Source: Beijerinckiaceae bacterium
Lineage (GTDB): Bacteria; Pseudomonadota; Alphaproteobacteria; Rhizobiales; Beijerinckiaceae
Length of the DNA stretch: 46,053 bases
Direction of reading: 5' to 3'
Assembly: GCA_026461505.1 (NCBI GenBank)
Contig: JAPJMW010000020.1
Coordinates: 1-46,053, forward strand
Shown: positions 35,559 to 44,438 of the stretch, one piece after another
Position numbering within the stretch: position 1 is the first letter of the stretch
Layout of the letters: each line of letters starts with the position of its first letter
Notes under the pieces: generated by a model
The model's input: only the letters and a program-made list of their open reading frames with translations
The model's database searches: none
What the model was told of the DNA's origin: nothing
Translations under genes and position numbers: made by a program

Positions 35559-35968
35559 TCCACCTTGATACGAATGTGGCCATTGCCCTGATGAATAATC
35601 GGCACCCCGCTCTTCGCGCTCGTTTTGATGATGAGCGGGCAAAAGGCCGAAAGATTGACCTCTCTGCCATCACCTATCATGAGCTTTGTTATGGAGCCGC
35701 CAATTCTGCGGCGCGAACCGCGACGGAAAAAAAGCTCACATTGTTTATGGCCAGCGCTGCATTTGAAATCGTCGATTTTACCAGCGATGACGCCGCCGAG
35801 GCTGGGGACATTCGAGCTCATCTGAGGCGCTTAGGGACGCCGATAGGCCCCTATGATGTTTTGATTGCCGCCCAAGCGCGAAGCCGCGGCGCAACGCTGG
35901 TCACCGCCAATACGCGCGAGTTTTTCCGGGTGCCGGGGCTGATTGTAGAAGATTGGTCGCAGGATTAA
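35555..35968 (+). CDS. vapC: VapC-type PIN-domain ribonuclease toxin
   Basis: PIN-domain toxin of 137 residues. The acidic metal-binding residues are Asp5 (LDTNVAI), Glu43 (HELCYG) and Asp101 (PYDVLIAAQA), with Asn119 in the TANTREF motif. Such toxins cut tRNA or rRNA and stop translation when the antitoxin is lost. Downstream of and coupled to vapB. All catalytic positions are intact, so the module is probably functional. Confidence 0.92.
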   Translation: MIHLDTNVAIALMNNRHPALRARFDDERAKGRKIDLSAITYHELCYGAANSAARTATEKKLTLFMASAAFEIVDFTSDDAAEAGDIRAHLRRLGTPIGPYDVLIAAQARSRGATLVTANTREFFRVPGLIVEDWSQD

Positions 35969-35980
35969 AAAACCGATCTA

Positions 35981-36931
35981 TCACCTAAACCCGTCGGTAA
36001 CCTCAAGGATCGCGTCTAGCGTGCCGGGTTCGGTGCCGGCATGGCCAGCATCGGGTACGATGCGGAAGTCTGCCTTGGGCCAGGATTTGTGCAAATCCCA
36101 CGCGTTTTTCAGCGGGGTGCAGACATCATAGCGGCCGTGGATGATCGCCCCGGGGATGGACGCGATTTTATCGACATTGGCAAGCAATTGATCATCGCGA
36201 TCAAAAAAGCCGCCATGGATAAAGTAATGGCATTCGATACGCGCAAAGGCCAGTGCGTAATCATCGCTGCCAAACAAAGCGACCCGCGCGGGATCAGCCA
36301 GCAAGGAGATGGTTTTACCTTCCCATTGGCTCCACGCGCGAGCGGCTTGAAGCTGCGTCTCACGGTCGGGTGAGGTGAGACGTTTATAATAGGCGGTGAT
36401 CATATCGCCGCGTTCATCGTGGGGGATGGGCGCGATATATTCTTCCCACGCATCAGGGAACAGCCAATGGGCGCCCGATTGATAAAACCACAAAAGCTCT
36501 TCGCGGCGAAGCATGAAGATGCCGCGCAGCACCAACTCGGTCACCCTATTAGGGCAAAGCTGTGCATAAGATAAAGCGAGCGTTGAACCCCATGAGCCAC
36601 CTAGAACCTGCCAGTGCTCGATACCCAGATGCTCGCGCAAGCGTTCAATATCGGCAACGAGATCCCATGTCGTGTTTTCACGCAACTCGGCATGCGGCGT
36701 CGATTTTCCGCAGCCCCGCTGATCAAACAGAATGATGCGATAGGCTGCAGGATCATGAAGCCGCCGCATGAAGGGACTGGAACCACCGCCCGGCCCGCCA
36801 TGCAACAGCACGACAGGCTTACCACTGGGATTTCCGCTCTCTTCGAAATAAAGCTCATGAATGTCCGATACACGCAGACGCCCCGTCAAATAGGGTTCGA
36901 TCTCCGGGTAAGCTTGCCGTAATTCATCCAT
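35981..36931 (-). CDS. pip: Prolyl aminopeptidase
   Basis: Alpha/beta hydrolase of 316 residues, family S33. HGGPGGG (44-50) forms the oxyanion part; the nucleophile is Ser113 in GGSWGS, with Asp269 (HGRYDVCTP) and His297 (DAGHAG). The family removes N-terminal proline from peptides. It is 13 nt after the GcvT/FAD oxidoreductase gene on the same strand, so co-transcription is likely; that pairing suggests use of proline- or N-methyl-amino-acid-rich substrates. The ribosome site (AAGGA) is about 10 nt from ATG. Confidence 0.9.
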   Translation of the reverse strand: MDELRQAYPEIEPYLTGRLRVSDIHELYFEESGNPSGKPVVLLHGGPGGGSSPFMRRLHDPAAYRIILFDQRGCGKSTPHAELRENTTWDLVADIERLREHLGIEHWQVLGGSWGSTLALSYAQLCPNRVTELVLRGIFMLRREELLWFYQSGAHWLFPDAWEEYIAPIPHDERGDMITAYYKRLTSPDRETQLQAARAWSQWEGKTISLLADPARVALFGSDDYALAFARIECHYFIHGGFFDRDDQLLANVDKIASIPGAIIHGRYDVCTPLKNAWDLHKSWPKADFRIVPDAGHAGTEPGTLDAILEVTDGFR

Positions 36932-36944
36932 GCTCTACTTATCC

Positions 36945-39365
36945 TTAAGCGCGCAAGCGTTCGTTTTTCGGGTCCCATGCAGAGTCAGCCAAGACATGCG
37001 CTTTGCACATATTGCCCATCATCATGATCTCAAACGAGGTTCCGGGTTTGGCCAAAGCTGGTTCAACATAGGCAAAGCTCAGGGATTTTCCCGTTGCGTG
37101 GCCATAGGCACCGCCTGTCGTTAAGCCAACGATTTTACCATCGTGATAGATCGGCTCATTGCCATAGCAATCATTATCAATCGCCTCAACTTCAAGATAA
37201 ACGAGTTCGATGCGCGGGCCTTGTTGTTTGGAAGCCAGCGTGCCGGGCTTGCCAACGAAGTCCTTGTTGAAATCGACGAAGCGTTCCATCGCGCCTTCGA
37301 TCATCGTGACTTCATTGGTGAGCTCCGAGCCCCAGCCGCGATAGGCCTTTTCCATGCGCAGCGAGTTCATCGCATAGGTGCCGAAGAGTTGGATACCGTG
37401 CGCTTTGCCCGAAGCCATCAAGGCTTCAAACACTTTTGGCATATCCGCCATTGGGCAGTGCAACTCCCAACCAAGTTCACCGACATAATTGACGCGCAAG
37501 AGTCGAACGCCTGCCACACCAGCAACCTTCGCCTCTTTACCCGTCAACCAACGGAAGCTCGCATTGGTGAGATCGATATCGGTGAGCGGTGCGAGCGTCT
37601 CGCGCGCATGCGGGCCCGCAAGAACGAGCACACCATACTCATCGGTCACATCAGTAATCGTTACCTTCTCGCCCTTTTCAACCCGCCAATTCAGCTGATC
37701 AAAATCATGCAGCTGCGCCACCGCGGCAGAAAGCACATAGAAATGATCTTCCGTCAAACGGGTAACGGTGATTTCCGATTCAATAAAGCCATTGGCATTC
37801 AACAGATGGCCGAGCATAACGCCGCCGACCTTCGCCGGAATCTTGTTGGCACAGATGCGGGAGAGATAGGTATAGGCATCAGGACCCGAGACTTCATATT
37901 TAGAGAAGGTCGATAGATCCATGAGACCCACGCGGTTGCGGACGGCTTCGCATTCGCTCTTCACCGCCTCCCACCAATTCGAGCGCTTGAAGGAGAAGGC
38001 CTCTCCCTTTCCGTTCTTGTCGTACCAGCGCGGACGCTCCCAACCGAAGATCTGGCTGAATTGCGCGCCTTCATTCTTAAGCGTCTCGTAAAGTGACGAT
38101 TTGCGAAGGCCGCGACCAACCGTGTGTTGCTCGCCGGGCTTATAGCAATAATACATATGGTGATAATCGGCGATGGAGACTTCTTCCGTGTAGTCTTTGT
38201 CCGCCCAATTGCCGAAACGACGCGGATCAAACTCGCGCATATTGATCTCGGCCTGACCATGCACCATCCATTGCGCGAGATATTTACCTGCGCCACCGCC
38301 TTGGCAGATACCGATAGATGCACCGCAATGCATCCAGTAATTTTTAGCGCCCGGTGCAGGACCTGAAAGATAGGTACCGTCCGGCGTATGCGTGATGGCA
38401 CCCGAGATGACGCTCTTGACGCCTGCTTCGGCAAAGAGCGGGAAGCGTTCGATGCAGCGTTCGAGATAGGGCATCAGGCGATCAAGTTCTGGCGTTACCA
38501 ATTCGCTTTCGAAATCCCATGCGGGCGGTTTACCATCCCAGCAGACATGCGCGGTGCCGGTTTCATAAGGGCCGATCAACACACCATTCGTCTCCTCGCG
38601 GAGATAGGCATGTGACCAAGGATCACGCACGACAGGCAATTCGCGTTCAAGTGCGATCAGCTCCTTAACGGGCTCGGTAATAAGATAATGATGCAGCATA
38701 TTGGAGATCGGCACATTATGTCCGGTCCAAGAGCCTACGACATCACAATATGAGCCTGCGGAATTGACGACGTGCTCGCAGATAATATTGCCGTGATCGG
38801 TAATCACCTCCCATTCGCCCGAGGGTAGGAGTTTGATATCGGTGACAAGCGTGCGGCGATAGATTTCAGCACCAAGTTTGCGAGCACCTGCAGCCATGGC
38901 GTTGGTAATGTCGGCAGGGGCGACATGGCCATCAGTGATCGTGTGGAACGCGGCCTTCACACCATCGGTATTCAAGAAGGGGTGAACCTTTTTAATCTCT
39001 TCGGGTCCGATGATATGCGCTTCATAGCCTGCGAGCTTCGAGACACCATAGACTTGCTTGAGCCAATTGACCTCTTCATCCGTGCACGCGAGACGCAAAC
39101 CCCCGCAGCCATGCCAGCTGACCGCATGGCCCGTGAGTTCTTCGAGCTTCGGATAAAGCTCGGTGCCATACATATGCACCTTGGTCATATTAAGAGAGGA
39201 GTTGAAATGCGGGCATTGACCCGCTGCGTGCCATGTCGAGCCGGAGGTCAGCTCGCCCTTCTCGATGAGGACGACATCTGACCACCCTTCAAGCGCCAGA
39301 TGATACAACAGGCCTACGCCCATCACGCCACCACCGACAACAACCACTCTTGCATGCGATTTCAT
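36945..39365 (-). CDS. GcvT family FAD-dependent oxidoreductase (dimethylglycine/sarcosine dehydrogenase-like)
   Basis: Two-part enzyme of 806 residues. Residues 1-400 are a DAO-type FAD domain: VVVGGGVMGVG near the N-terminus and STWHAAG with His46, the usual site for covalent flavin in dimethylglycine and sarcosine dehydrogenases. Residues 430-800 are a folate-binding GcvT/aminomethyltransferase domain (FSKYEVSGPDAYTYLSRICAN, VLAGPHARETL, RVNYVGELGWELH, GTYAMNSLRMEKAYRGWGSEL). It would oxidatively demethylate an N-methyl amine and pass the one-carbon unit to tetrahydrofolate. ATG at 39365 is used for its GGTGG site; a GTG lies 9 bases upstream. Substrate not determinable. Confidence 0.9.
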   Translation of the reverse strand: MKSHARVVVVGGGVMGVGLLYHLALEGWSDVVLIEKGELTSGSTWHAAGQCPHFNSSLNMTKVHMYGTELYPKLEELTGHAVSWHGCGGLRLACTDEEVNWLKQVYGVSKLAGYEAHIIGPEEIKKVHPFLNTDGVKAAFHTITDGHVAPADITNAMAAGARKLGAEIYRRTLVTDIKLLPSGEWEVITDHGNIICEHVVNSAGSYCDVVGSWTGHNVPISNMLHHYLITEPVKELIALERELPVVRDPWSHAYLREETNGVLIGPYETGTAHVCWDGKPPAWDFESELVTPELDRLMPYLERCIERFPLFAEAGVKSVISGAITHTPDGTYLSGPAPGAKNYWMHCGASIGICQGGGAGKYLAQWMVHGQAEINMREFDPRRFGNWADKDYTEEVSIADYHHMYYCYKPGEQHTVGRGLRKSSLYETLKNEGAQFSQIFGWERPRWYDKNGKGEAFSFKRSNWWEAVKSECEAVRNRVGLMDLSTFSKYEVSGPDAYTYLSRICANKIPAKVGGVMLGHLLNANGFIESEITVTRLTEDHFYVLSAAVAQLHDFDQLNWRVEKGEKVTITDVTDEYGVLVLAGPHARETLAPLTDIDLTNASFRWLTGKEAKVAGVAGVRLLRVNYVGELGWELHCPMADMPKVFEALMASGKAHGIQLFGTYAMNSLRMEKAYRGWGSELTNEVTMIEGAMERFVDFNKDFVGKPGTLASKQQGPRIELVYLEVEAIDNDCYGNEPIYHDGKIVGLTTGGAYGHATGKSLSFAYVEPALAKPGTSFEIMMMGNMCKAHVLADSAWDPKNERLRA

Positions 39366-39471
39366 TTGGTCCACCCTATTTTTTAAAAACCATTATCCTT
39401 CGAAAACTAGTCTGCCGCCCCTGATGGCATGATGCCTCGGTGCGACGCCTACCATTCCGGACGCGCCTTCA

Positions 39472-40542
39472 TCAGCGTTGCGCGAGGCTGGCAACGAGGT
39501 CAGTTGTTTCTTTTTGACCCAAGGCACCAAGCCGCATGGCAACGGACCAGCGCTTGCCGCCCGCGAGTTCAACCATATTGCCTTTTGCCTTCTCGGCCGT
39601 GAAGCCTTCGGTCTCAGCTGTTGCCGGAAAAGCCATGCCGATGGCGTCTTGATCCGGCGTCCGGCAAATCCAGCGGATGCATTGTGCGGCTTGCGAAGGC
39701 TGATAGCGGATATAATCGGCCGTACCATCGGGGCGCTTTTGTAAGGCGTGCGCAAAGCCATCGCGATCGGCTTGCATATCAATGGTAAAGACAATCTCGG
39801 GATCAAAGCCCATGCCGGGTTTTAAGACGTGATGCAGCTTCGGGTCTTTCGCGAGCTCGGCGATGAACTCTTTATAACCGGGCTTCGGCGTAATATGGCC
39901 GGGAATGGCTTGGCGAACACGCACCGCTTCTGCCGTGTAGGGCGCCGAGTAAACCATCTCGCCATGATCGACAGGCCGGAAATTCGCATGCGCGAGATAC
40001 ATGAGATCCATCGGTGTCTGTTTCAGATTATCGACATGGAGCTCGATATCGAGAAGCGTTGAATTGGCCGCCATCGTAATGCTCGCTGTTGCTAGATAGT
40101 GGACGGTGAAGGCAACAGCGTATTGATAGGTACCTAAAATTTTAAGGGTCTGAGCCGCCTCATCCCATTCAAGCCACGCTTTTTGAAAGGGTGCATTGGG
40201 CAATTCGCCGTGGAGCGGATGACGATCACCTGGCCCTGGCGCACCCATTCCGCTGATGCCGCAATGGATGAAGAAGGCGCCATAGGTTTCCAAATAGGTT
40301 TGGGTAGCGACCGGCTCTTCGAACATCGACTTCATTGTGAGATCACGACCGTCGAATACGGCGCGCCAAATCTGCTGCCCCTTAAACGGCAAAACATCGA
40401 TATGGCCGCGTTGATTCGCGATCCGAAGTCCCTCTATCCCCGTTGAATAGCGAAAAGTTGAGACCTTGAATTCACCCATCGACCCTAGCGACGTTTCGTG
40501 ATCGGCAAACATTGATCGTGTCAATTCAATCCGCACCGGCAT
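39472..40542 (-). CDS. DUF4432 / aldose-1-epimerase-like protein
   Basis: Galactose-mutarotase-fold protein of 356 residues, DUF4432 type. Distinct segments are RGHIDVLPFKGQQIWRAVFDG, GAFFIHCGISGMGAPGPGD, HPLHGELPNAPFQ with a conserved His, and LMYLAHANFRPVDHGEMVYSAP. The family binds carbohydrate-like ligands and probably interconverts sugar anomers or isomers; no member function is certain to me. The start has AAGGA 8 nt upstream. It is the first gene of a minus-strand run leading to the GcvT/FAD oxidoreductase and prolyl aminopeptidase, with a 106-bp gap between. Confidence 0.82.
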   Translation of the reverse strand: MPVRIELTRSMFADHETSLGSMGEFKVSTFRYSTGIEGLRIANQRGHIDVLPFKGQQIWRAVFDGRDLTMKSMFEEPVATQTYLETYGAFFIHCGISGMGAPGPGDRHPLHGELPNAPFQKAWLEWDEAAQTLKILGTYQYAVAFTVHYLATASITMAANSTLLDIELHVDNLKQTPMDLMYLAHANFRPVDHGEMVYSAPYTAEAVRVRQAIPGHITPKPGYKEFIAELAKDPKLHHVLKPGMGFDPEIVFTIDMQADRDGFAHALQKRPDGTADYIRYQPSQAAQCIRWICRTPDQDAIGMAFPATAETEGFTAEKAKGNMVELAGGKRWSVAMRLGALGQKETTDLVASLAQR

Positions 40543-40843
40543 CTTCTTTTTCCTTACCCGAGAAATGAAATTTTTCTATGATTCCAAACTCTTTTGCCAT
40601 GAAAGGCGCCGTTTGGTCCAGCACCCATCACATGGTTTTAAGCAGCCACAGGACCTCGGTGAAGGACCTATGCGTGGCGTCGATCATATCGCCGTTCGTC
40701 TAATCTCATCGAAGCTCTTTGCAAACCAATGAAATTACATCAGAAGTACATCTTGCGAAGCGATTGCGATTCTGCGCAAATGCGTTAGAAGTGCGTTGTT
40801 CGCGTGCTGTGAACGGATCGGCTCTAACGATTGAAATGTAAGC
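40543..40843. other. Divergent intergenic region, 301 bp, no recognisable gene
   Basis: Lies between the minus-strand DUF4432 gene and the plus-strand cysteine-cluster gene. Six-frame reading gives only a 34-codon frame (40599-40703) without a ribosome site or known pattern. No convincing terminator, tRNA or operator was seen; it must hold promoters for both directions. Confidence 0.5.
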
Positions 40844-41299
40844 ATGCTTTTTGAGTACTGTGCTGAGTGCCGCAGATGTTGCAATGTCGAGGAGGGGCAT
40901 CCTGCCCTCGAAGTAACGTTGACGGACACCGAGCAAAAGAAATTTGGCAGCATCTGCATTGAAGACAATTGTACCCATCTCGGCAACGAAGGTTGCTCTT
41001 TGGGCGAGGAGAAGCCGTTTTCATGTAGCCTCTACCCGCTCTCGTTTAATCCCCACTCACGCGAATTCTTCTTCGACAATGAGTGCCCGCTGATGCCGAC
41101 CTACATCACGCAGCTCGCAGATAAGGGCAGTGAGGCATCGGCCCATCTGGACTCGATTACCCAAAAAATCTTGAAGCTTGAGACAACCAACGGCGATTTT
41201 TTAGTAGAAAATCATGCCGTTGATATTGACTACTTCGAATTGATCAAGCTTCCTCATGCAGCTTTGCCGACGCGTTCGGCTAAAAAAGCGAGGCAGTAA
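40844..41299 (+). CDS. YkgJ-like cysteine-cluster protein
   Basis: Protein of 151 residues with nine cysteines in its first 81 residues: Cys6, Cys9, Cys12, Cys13 (CAECRRCC), Cys38, Cys43, Cys51, Cys61 and Cys81. CxxCxxCC followed by GCSL and FSCSLYPL resembles the putative zinc/iron-chelating YkgJ family, which may carry a Zn or Fe-S centre. The C-terminal part is a helical tail (ASAHLDSITQKILKLE). No signal peptide, so cytoplasmic. It is the first gene of a pair with the ATE-like transferase (next start 2-35 nt after its stop). Function unknown; family call moderately sure. Confidence 0.72.
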   Translation: MLFEYCAECRRCCNVEEGHPALEVTLTDTEQKKFGSICIEDNCTHLGNEGCSLGEEKPFSCSLYPLSFNPHSREFFFDNECPLMPTYITQLADKGSEASAHLDSITQKILKLETTNGDFLVENHAVDIDYFELIKLPHAALPTRSAKKARQ

Positions 41300-41333
41300 C
41301 GTGCTTAAAAAAACGAATTCAACAGGGACCGCT

Positions 41334-42173
41334 ATGAGTATCAAGCGTGTTGGCTTCCAAAGCTGGACTGATGAAAACCTCTGCGTCGAGAGCAATCACA
41401 ACGACATTCTTTATTACACGACACGCTGGGACGCGCTCTGCCCCTATGTCGACGTCAGTGATGAGATGCTCAAAAACGTACCAAAGCCGTTTATTGTTTA
41501 CGCGCTGCCGCCTGAAGGTCCCTATGGCGTGCCGATTGGCGACCAATACGGGCTGGTCGACACGCAGTCAGACGCGTTCTGGAACGATGAGCGCCGCACG
41601 CGCAAATTCCGTGAATACGATAAGATGTGGCGGAACTTCGTCTATTCCGAAGAAGTGATCCCCGGCACCGAGTTCACCTTCGACCGGATGGTCGAGATGG
41701 GCGGACAGCATTTTGAGAACTGCTATATTGATGATCGCGAGATCGAAGGCTTCATCGATTACTGCCAAAAGCTGAAGGTCCTGGTGATCAAGGTGCACGA
41801 CACGGATGGCACACTCGTTTTGACCGATGTCTCGATCCTGCTACCCGAATACAACCAGCTTTATGGCAGCTTCTGCCAATGGAACCGGACCTACAAGAAC
41901 AAGTCTCCCGGCCTCTATGCCTGCCTGCTTGCGATCCGCTGGGCCAATAAAAACAATCTTCGCTATTATAATCTCGGCCCCGTGGGCGATTATGGCTACA
42001 AGGAATTGTTCGTCACCGATTACGAACCCATTTATTCCTTAGCCCTTACCGATCTCGACCATCCATTGGCGCTTGACGACACGTCGCCGCTCCACACCGA
42101 TTTTGATGTCAAACATTGGAATCAGGTTTATCGGGATGTCGAACCGATCAAGAAATTCAATCGCGTCAGCTAA
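41334..42173 (+). CDS. ATE/GNAT-fold aminoacyl-transferase-like protein (unknown substrate)
   Basis: Protein of 279 residues not recognised with certainty. Its C-terminal half (LVIKVHDTDGTLVLTDVSILL, SPGLYACLLAIRWANKNNLRYYNLGPVGDYGYKELF) resembles the acyltransferase fold of arginyl/leucyl-tRNA-protein transferases, where a YYxLG...YK motif precedes the active cleft; residues 82-104 (WNDERRTRKF...) are basic and could bind RNA. It may instead be a FemAB/GNAT-like transferase. ATG at 41334 has AGGGA 5 nt upstream; GTG at 41301 with GAGG is a possible earlier start. It overlaps the same transcript as the cysteine-cluster gene and faces the SET gene. Confidence 0.7.
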   Translation: MSIKRVGFQSWTDENLCVESNHNDILYYTTRWDALCPYVDVSDEMLKNVPKPFIVYALPPEGPYGVPIGDQYGLVDTQSDAFWNDERRTRKFREYDKMWRNFVYSEEVIPGTEFTFDRMVEMGGQHFENCYIDDREIEGFIDYCQKLKVLVIKVHDTDGTLVLTDVSILLPEYNQLYGSFCQWNRTYKNKSPGLYACLLAIRWANKNNLRYYNLGPVGDYGYKELFVTDYEPIYSLALTDLDHPLALDDTSPLHTDFDVKHWNQVYRDVEPIKKFNRVS

Positions 42174-42179
42174 GCTTAG

Positions 42180-42203
42180 AATTGGCGCCGTCATGCGCCA
42201 ATT
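42180..42203. terminator. Bidirectional stem-loop terminator between ATE-like and SET genes
   Basis: Nine-bp perfect stem (AATTGGCGC, loop CGTCAT, GCGCCAATT) followed by TCC on the plus strand. It lies 6 bp after the ATE-like stop and 4 bp before the SET stop. The U run is short, so termination strength is uncertain. Confidence 0.65.
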
Positions 42204-42206
42204 TCC

Positions 42207-42647
42207 TTACTCTTTATCAGAGAAGAAATGTTCTTCGCCGAAGCTCTGGTCATAATCCATGACCAGTTCATCCCCGTTTTTAATCTTGTTCAGCGTCTCG
42301 TAGTGGCCCGCCTTCTTGATCCGGATATTCGGGGTCTTTGAATGGTTGAGGAAGATGGAAAAATCCATCGTATTCAAGCCAACGACCGGGATCAGCACTT
42401 CTTTATCGTCGTAATAACAGAACATCTTGATCTGTTTGCGCACGCCTTTGGGAAGGTGCTTTAGTTCCTCTTTCTTGAACGACAGCTCTTTTCGCGGAAG
42501 AGGGCTTCGCAGCGGATCAATGCCTTTTGGGATATTGCGGACCGCGAAGACGCCCACCCCGTGGGTAGGCGATGCGCCAAGGCGGCAATATACTTCTTCG
42601 GTAAGGTGCTTCAGCAGCTTCTTCTTTTGCTTCACGGCTTTGCTCAT
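42207..42647 (-). CDS. Small SET-domain protein (putative protein-lysine methyltransferase)
   Basis: Protein of 146 residues consisting of a SET domain. GVGVFAVRNIPKG (30-42) binds the methyl donor, FLNHSKTPNI (99-108) is the NHS motif, and DELVMDYD (126-133) holds the catalytic Tyr132. It lacks pre- or post-SET cysteine regions. It would methylate lysine on a protein partner. N-terminus is Lys-rich (KAVKQKKKLLKHL). The ATG at 42647 is used; GTG at 42653 is in frame. Convergent with the ATE-like gene and separated from the efflux operon by ~290 bp. Partner unknown. Confidence 0.78.
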   Translation of the reverse strand: MSKAVKQKKKLLKHLTEEVYCRLGASPTHGVGVFAVRNIPKGIDPLRSPLPRKELSFKKEELKHLPKGVRKQIKMFCYYDDKEVLIPVVGLNTMDFSIFLNHSKTPNIRIKKAGHYETLNKIKNGDELVMDYDQSFGEEHFFSDKE

Positions 42648-42653
42648 TTTCAC

Positions 42654-42941
42654 ATGTGTTTCATATATTGAGCTTCAATTAGGCTTCTTTTCAAGCGAAA
42701 TATAGCACAAAATCGATACTTACTGCCCCTATCTTGGTCACAAAACCCATCGCTGCCTACCCGCTTCGATGACCGAGCCATGCAACAAATCGTCCGAGTG
42801 ATCGTTTCTCTCCGACAGGCCACGGGGGATAAGGCCAGCCTTTGTGATTTATGACTGAAACTTAACTTTTGCTTTCCGCCGCAAAGCACTAGACCGGAGT
42901 GGGAAGGCTGATAACCGATACCCTATCTGACCAGGTGCCCT
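42654..42941. other. Divergent intergenic region, 288 bp, no gene seen
   Basis: Between the SET gene (minus) and the efflux operon (plus). No frame with coding character, no clear operator palindrome. A TTGTGA followed by A/T-rich bases near 42840 could be a promoter for the NodT gene, but this is not firm. Confidence 0.4.
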
Positions 42942-44438
42942 GTGACTTCAAGCCATCGACCCTCAAAGCGCGGATATGGTTCGCCTCGATTGGGCAGGGC
43001 GGCGATATTGCTAGGAATTTTACCTGTGTTTTCCGCCTGTATGCCCAGCTTGGATAGGACCGAGATGGGTGTTCCAGTGCCTGCAGCCTATGAGCAAGGC
43101 TACCCGTCCGCCCCGACCATCAACGCGCACTGGCCGAAGCTGTTTCGCTCGTCCGAACTCGACCGTTTGATCGGAAGCGCAGTTGAAGACAATCTCGATC
43201 TCGCAAGTGCCATTGCACGGATCACGGAGGCCGATGCGCAGGCCGCTGCGGCCCGATCATCCCTTTTTCCGACCCTTGATGGCTCGGCTACCGCGCAACG
43301 CTCTCAGAGCCCCGGTACGCTGTCGAGCGATACAGGGCCGTTCACGACTTCCGTCTCCAACCAATTTGGGGCGGGGCTTACGGCAAGCTACACAATCGAT
43401 ACTTGGGGCCGCTACCGCTCCTTGCACGCCGCCGGACTTGCCACGGCCGAAGCTGTCCGGTTTGACCGCGATGCGCTTGCGATCAGCATCGCCGGCTCAA
43501 CAGCAAATACCTATTTTGGCATCATGGCGGCCAAAGACCGGATAGCCCTGCAGCAAGAAAACATTTCATTGGCGAGCCATATCTTGGATGCCATCAAGGC
43601 CCGCGTTTCGGTGGGTACCGCATCGGCGCTTGATATTGCCGAGCAAGAAAGCATTGTCGCCAGCCAAAAAGCCGCTGTGCCCGCTTTAGAGCAGCAAGTC
43701 GCCCAAGGGCGCACCCAATTGGCTATTTTACTAGGCCGGCCTCCTGAAGGCTTTACGATCAAAGGGGTTAGCCTCAAACCTCTGACGGTACCGGATCTAG
43801 CCGCCGGACTGCCCTCGACGCTCTTGCTGAGGCGCCCCGATATCGCGCGTGCCGAGGCTGATCTGCGTACAGCGGAAGCCAATGTGGAGGCGGCCCGCGC
43901 TGCCTATCTACCAAGCTTCGATTTAACGCTGAAAGGTGGCAATGAAAGCCGCACACTCGAAAACATGCTCCGCCCCGATGCTGCTTTTGCCTCTGCGCTT
44001 GGCAGTATGACAGCACCCATTTTCGATGGCGGCGCACTGGATGCCAGCTTCAACCAACAGAGTGGACGCCGCGCCGAATTAATTGCCGCCTATCGCAAAT
44101 CCATTGTCTCGGCTTTTGGCGATGTGGAGAATGCGCTTATCGCTGTAAAGCAAAGTCGCCGCCAAGAGCAGTTACAAGCAGCGGTCGTCGACGCTTCAAA
44201 GCGTGCTTATATGATCAGTGAAGAAAGGCTTCGCGCCGGAACCATCGATATCGTGACGCTTTTAACGGTGCAGCAAAATTTATTTCAAGCCGAAGAAGCG
44301 CTGATTCAATCCCGTCTGAACCGCTTGCAAGCCGCTATCTCGATGGTTCAAGCCTTGGGTGGCGGCTTTGAAGTTGCAGCCGACGCGGCCATTCGACAAA
44401 GGGCTGTTGCCCCAAAACAAGCGGTATCAACGCCATGA
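42942..44438 (+). CDS. NodT family RND efflux outer-membrane lipoprotein
   Basis: TolC-like outer-membrane channel of 498 residues. An N-terminal signal peptide ends in a lipobox (LPVFSAC, lipid-carrying Cys33). The two repeated helical-barrel halves are visible (SSELDRLIGSAVEDNLDLASAIARI near residue 70 and LRRPDIARAEADLRTAEANVEAARAAYLPS near 300), as is the ending FDGGALDASFNQQSGRRAEL. GTG is the start with AGGTG upstream. Its stop overlaps the adaptor start by 4 bases (ATGA), so the outer-membrane, adaptor and pump genes form one operon. Confidence 0.93.
   Translation: MTSSHRPSKRGYGSPRLGRAAILLGILPVFSACMPSLDRTEMGVPVPAAYEQGYPSAPTINAHWPKLFRSSELDRLIGSAVEDNLDLASAIARITEADAQAAAARSSLFPTLDGSATAQRSQSPGTLSSDTGPFTTSVSNQFGAGLTASYTIDTWGRYRSLHAAGLATAEAVRFDRDALAISIAGSTANTYFGIMAAKDRIALQQENISLASHILDAIKARVSVGTASALDIAEQESIVASQKAAVPALEQQVAQGRTQLAILLGRPPEGFTIKGVSLKPLTVPDLAAGLPSTLLLRRPDIARAEADLRTAEANVEAARAAYLPSFDLTLKGGNESRTLENMLRPDAAFASALGSMTAPIFDGGALDASFNQQSGRRAELIAAYRKSIVSAFGDVENALIAVKQSRRQEQLQAAVVDASKRAYMISEERLRAGTIDIVTLLTVQQNLFQAEEALIQSRLNRLQAAISMVQALGGGFEVAADAAIRQRAVAPKQAVSTP

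Noticed and set aside
39421..39440. GGCAT-G-ATGCC repeat between DUF4432 and GcvT/FAD genes as an operator
   Set aside because: Short (5-bp arms) and likely by chance at this base composition; no supporting promoter boxes.
40599..40703. 34-codon ORF upstream of the cysteine-cluster gene, considered as a peptide precursor for the trio
   Set aside because: No ribosome site and no recognisable leader/core pattern; overlapping short frames in the same stretch are equally good.
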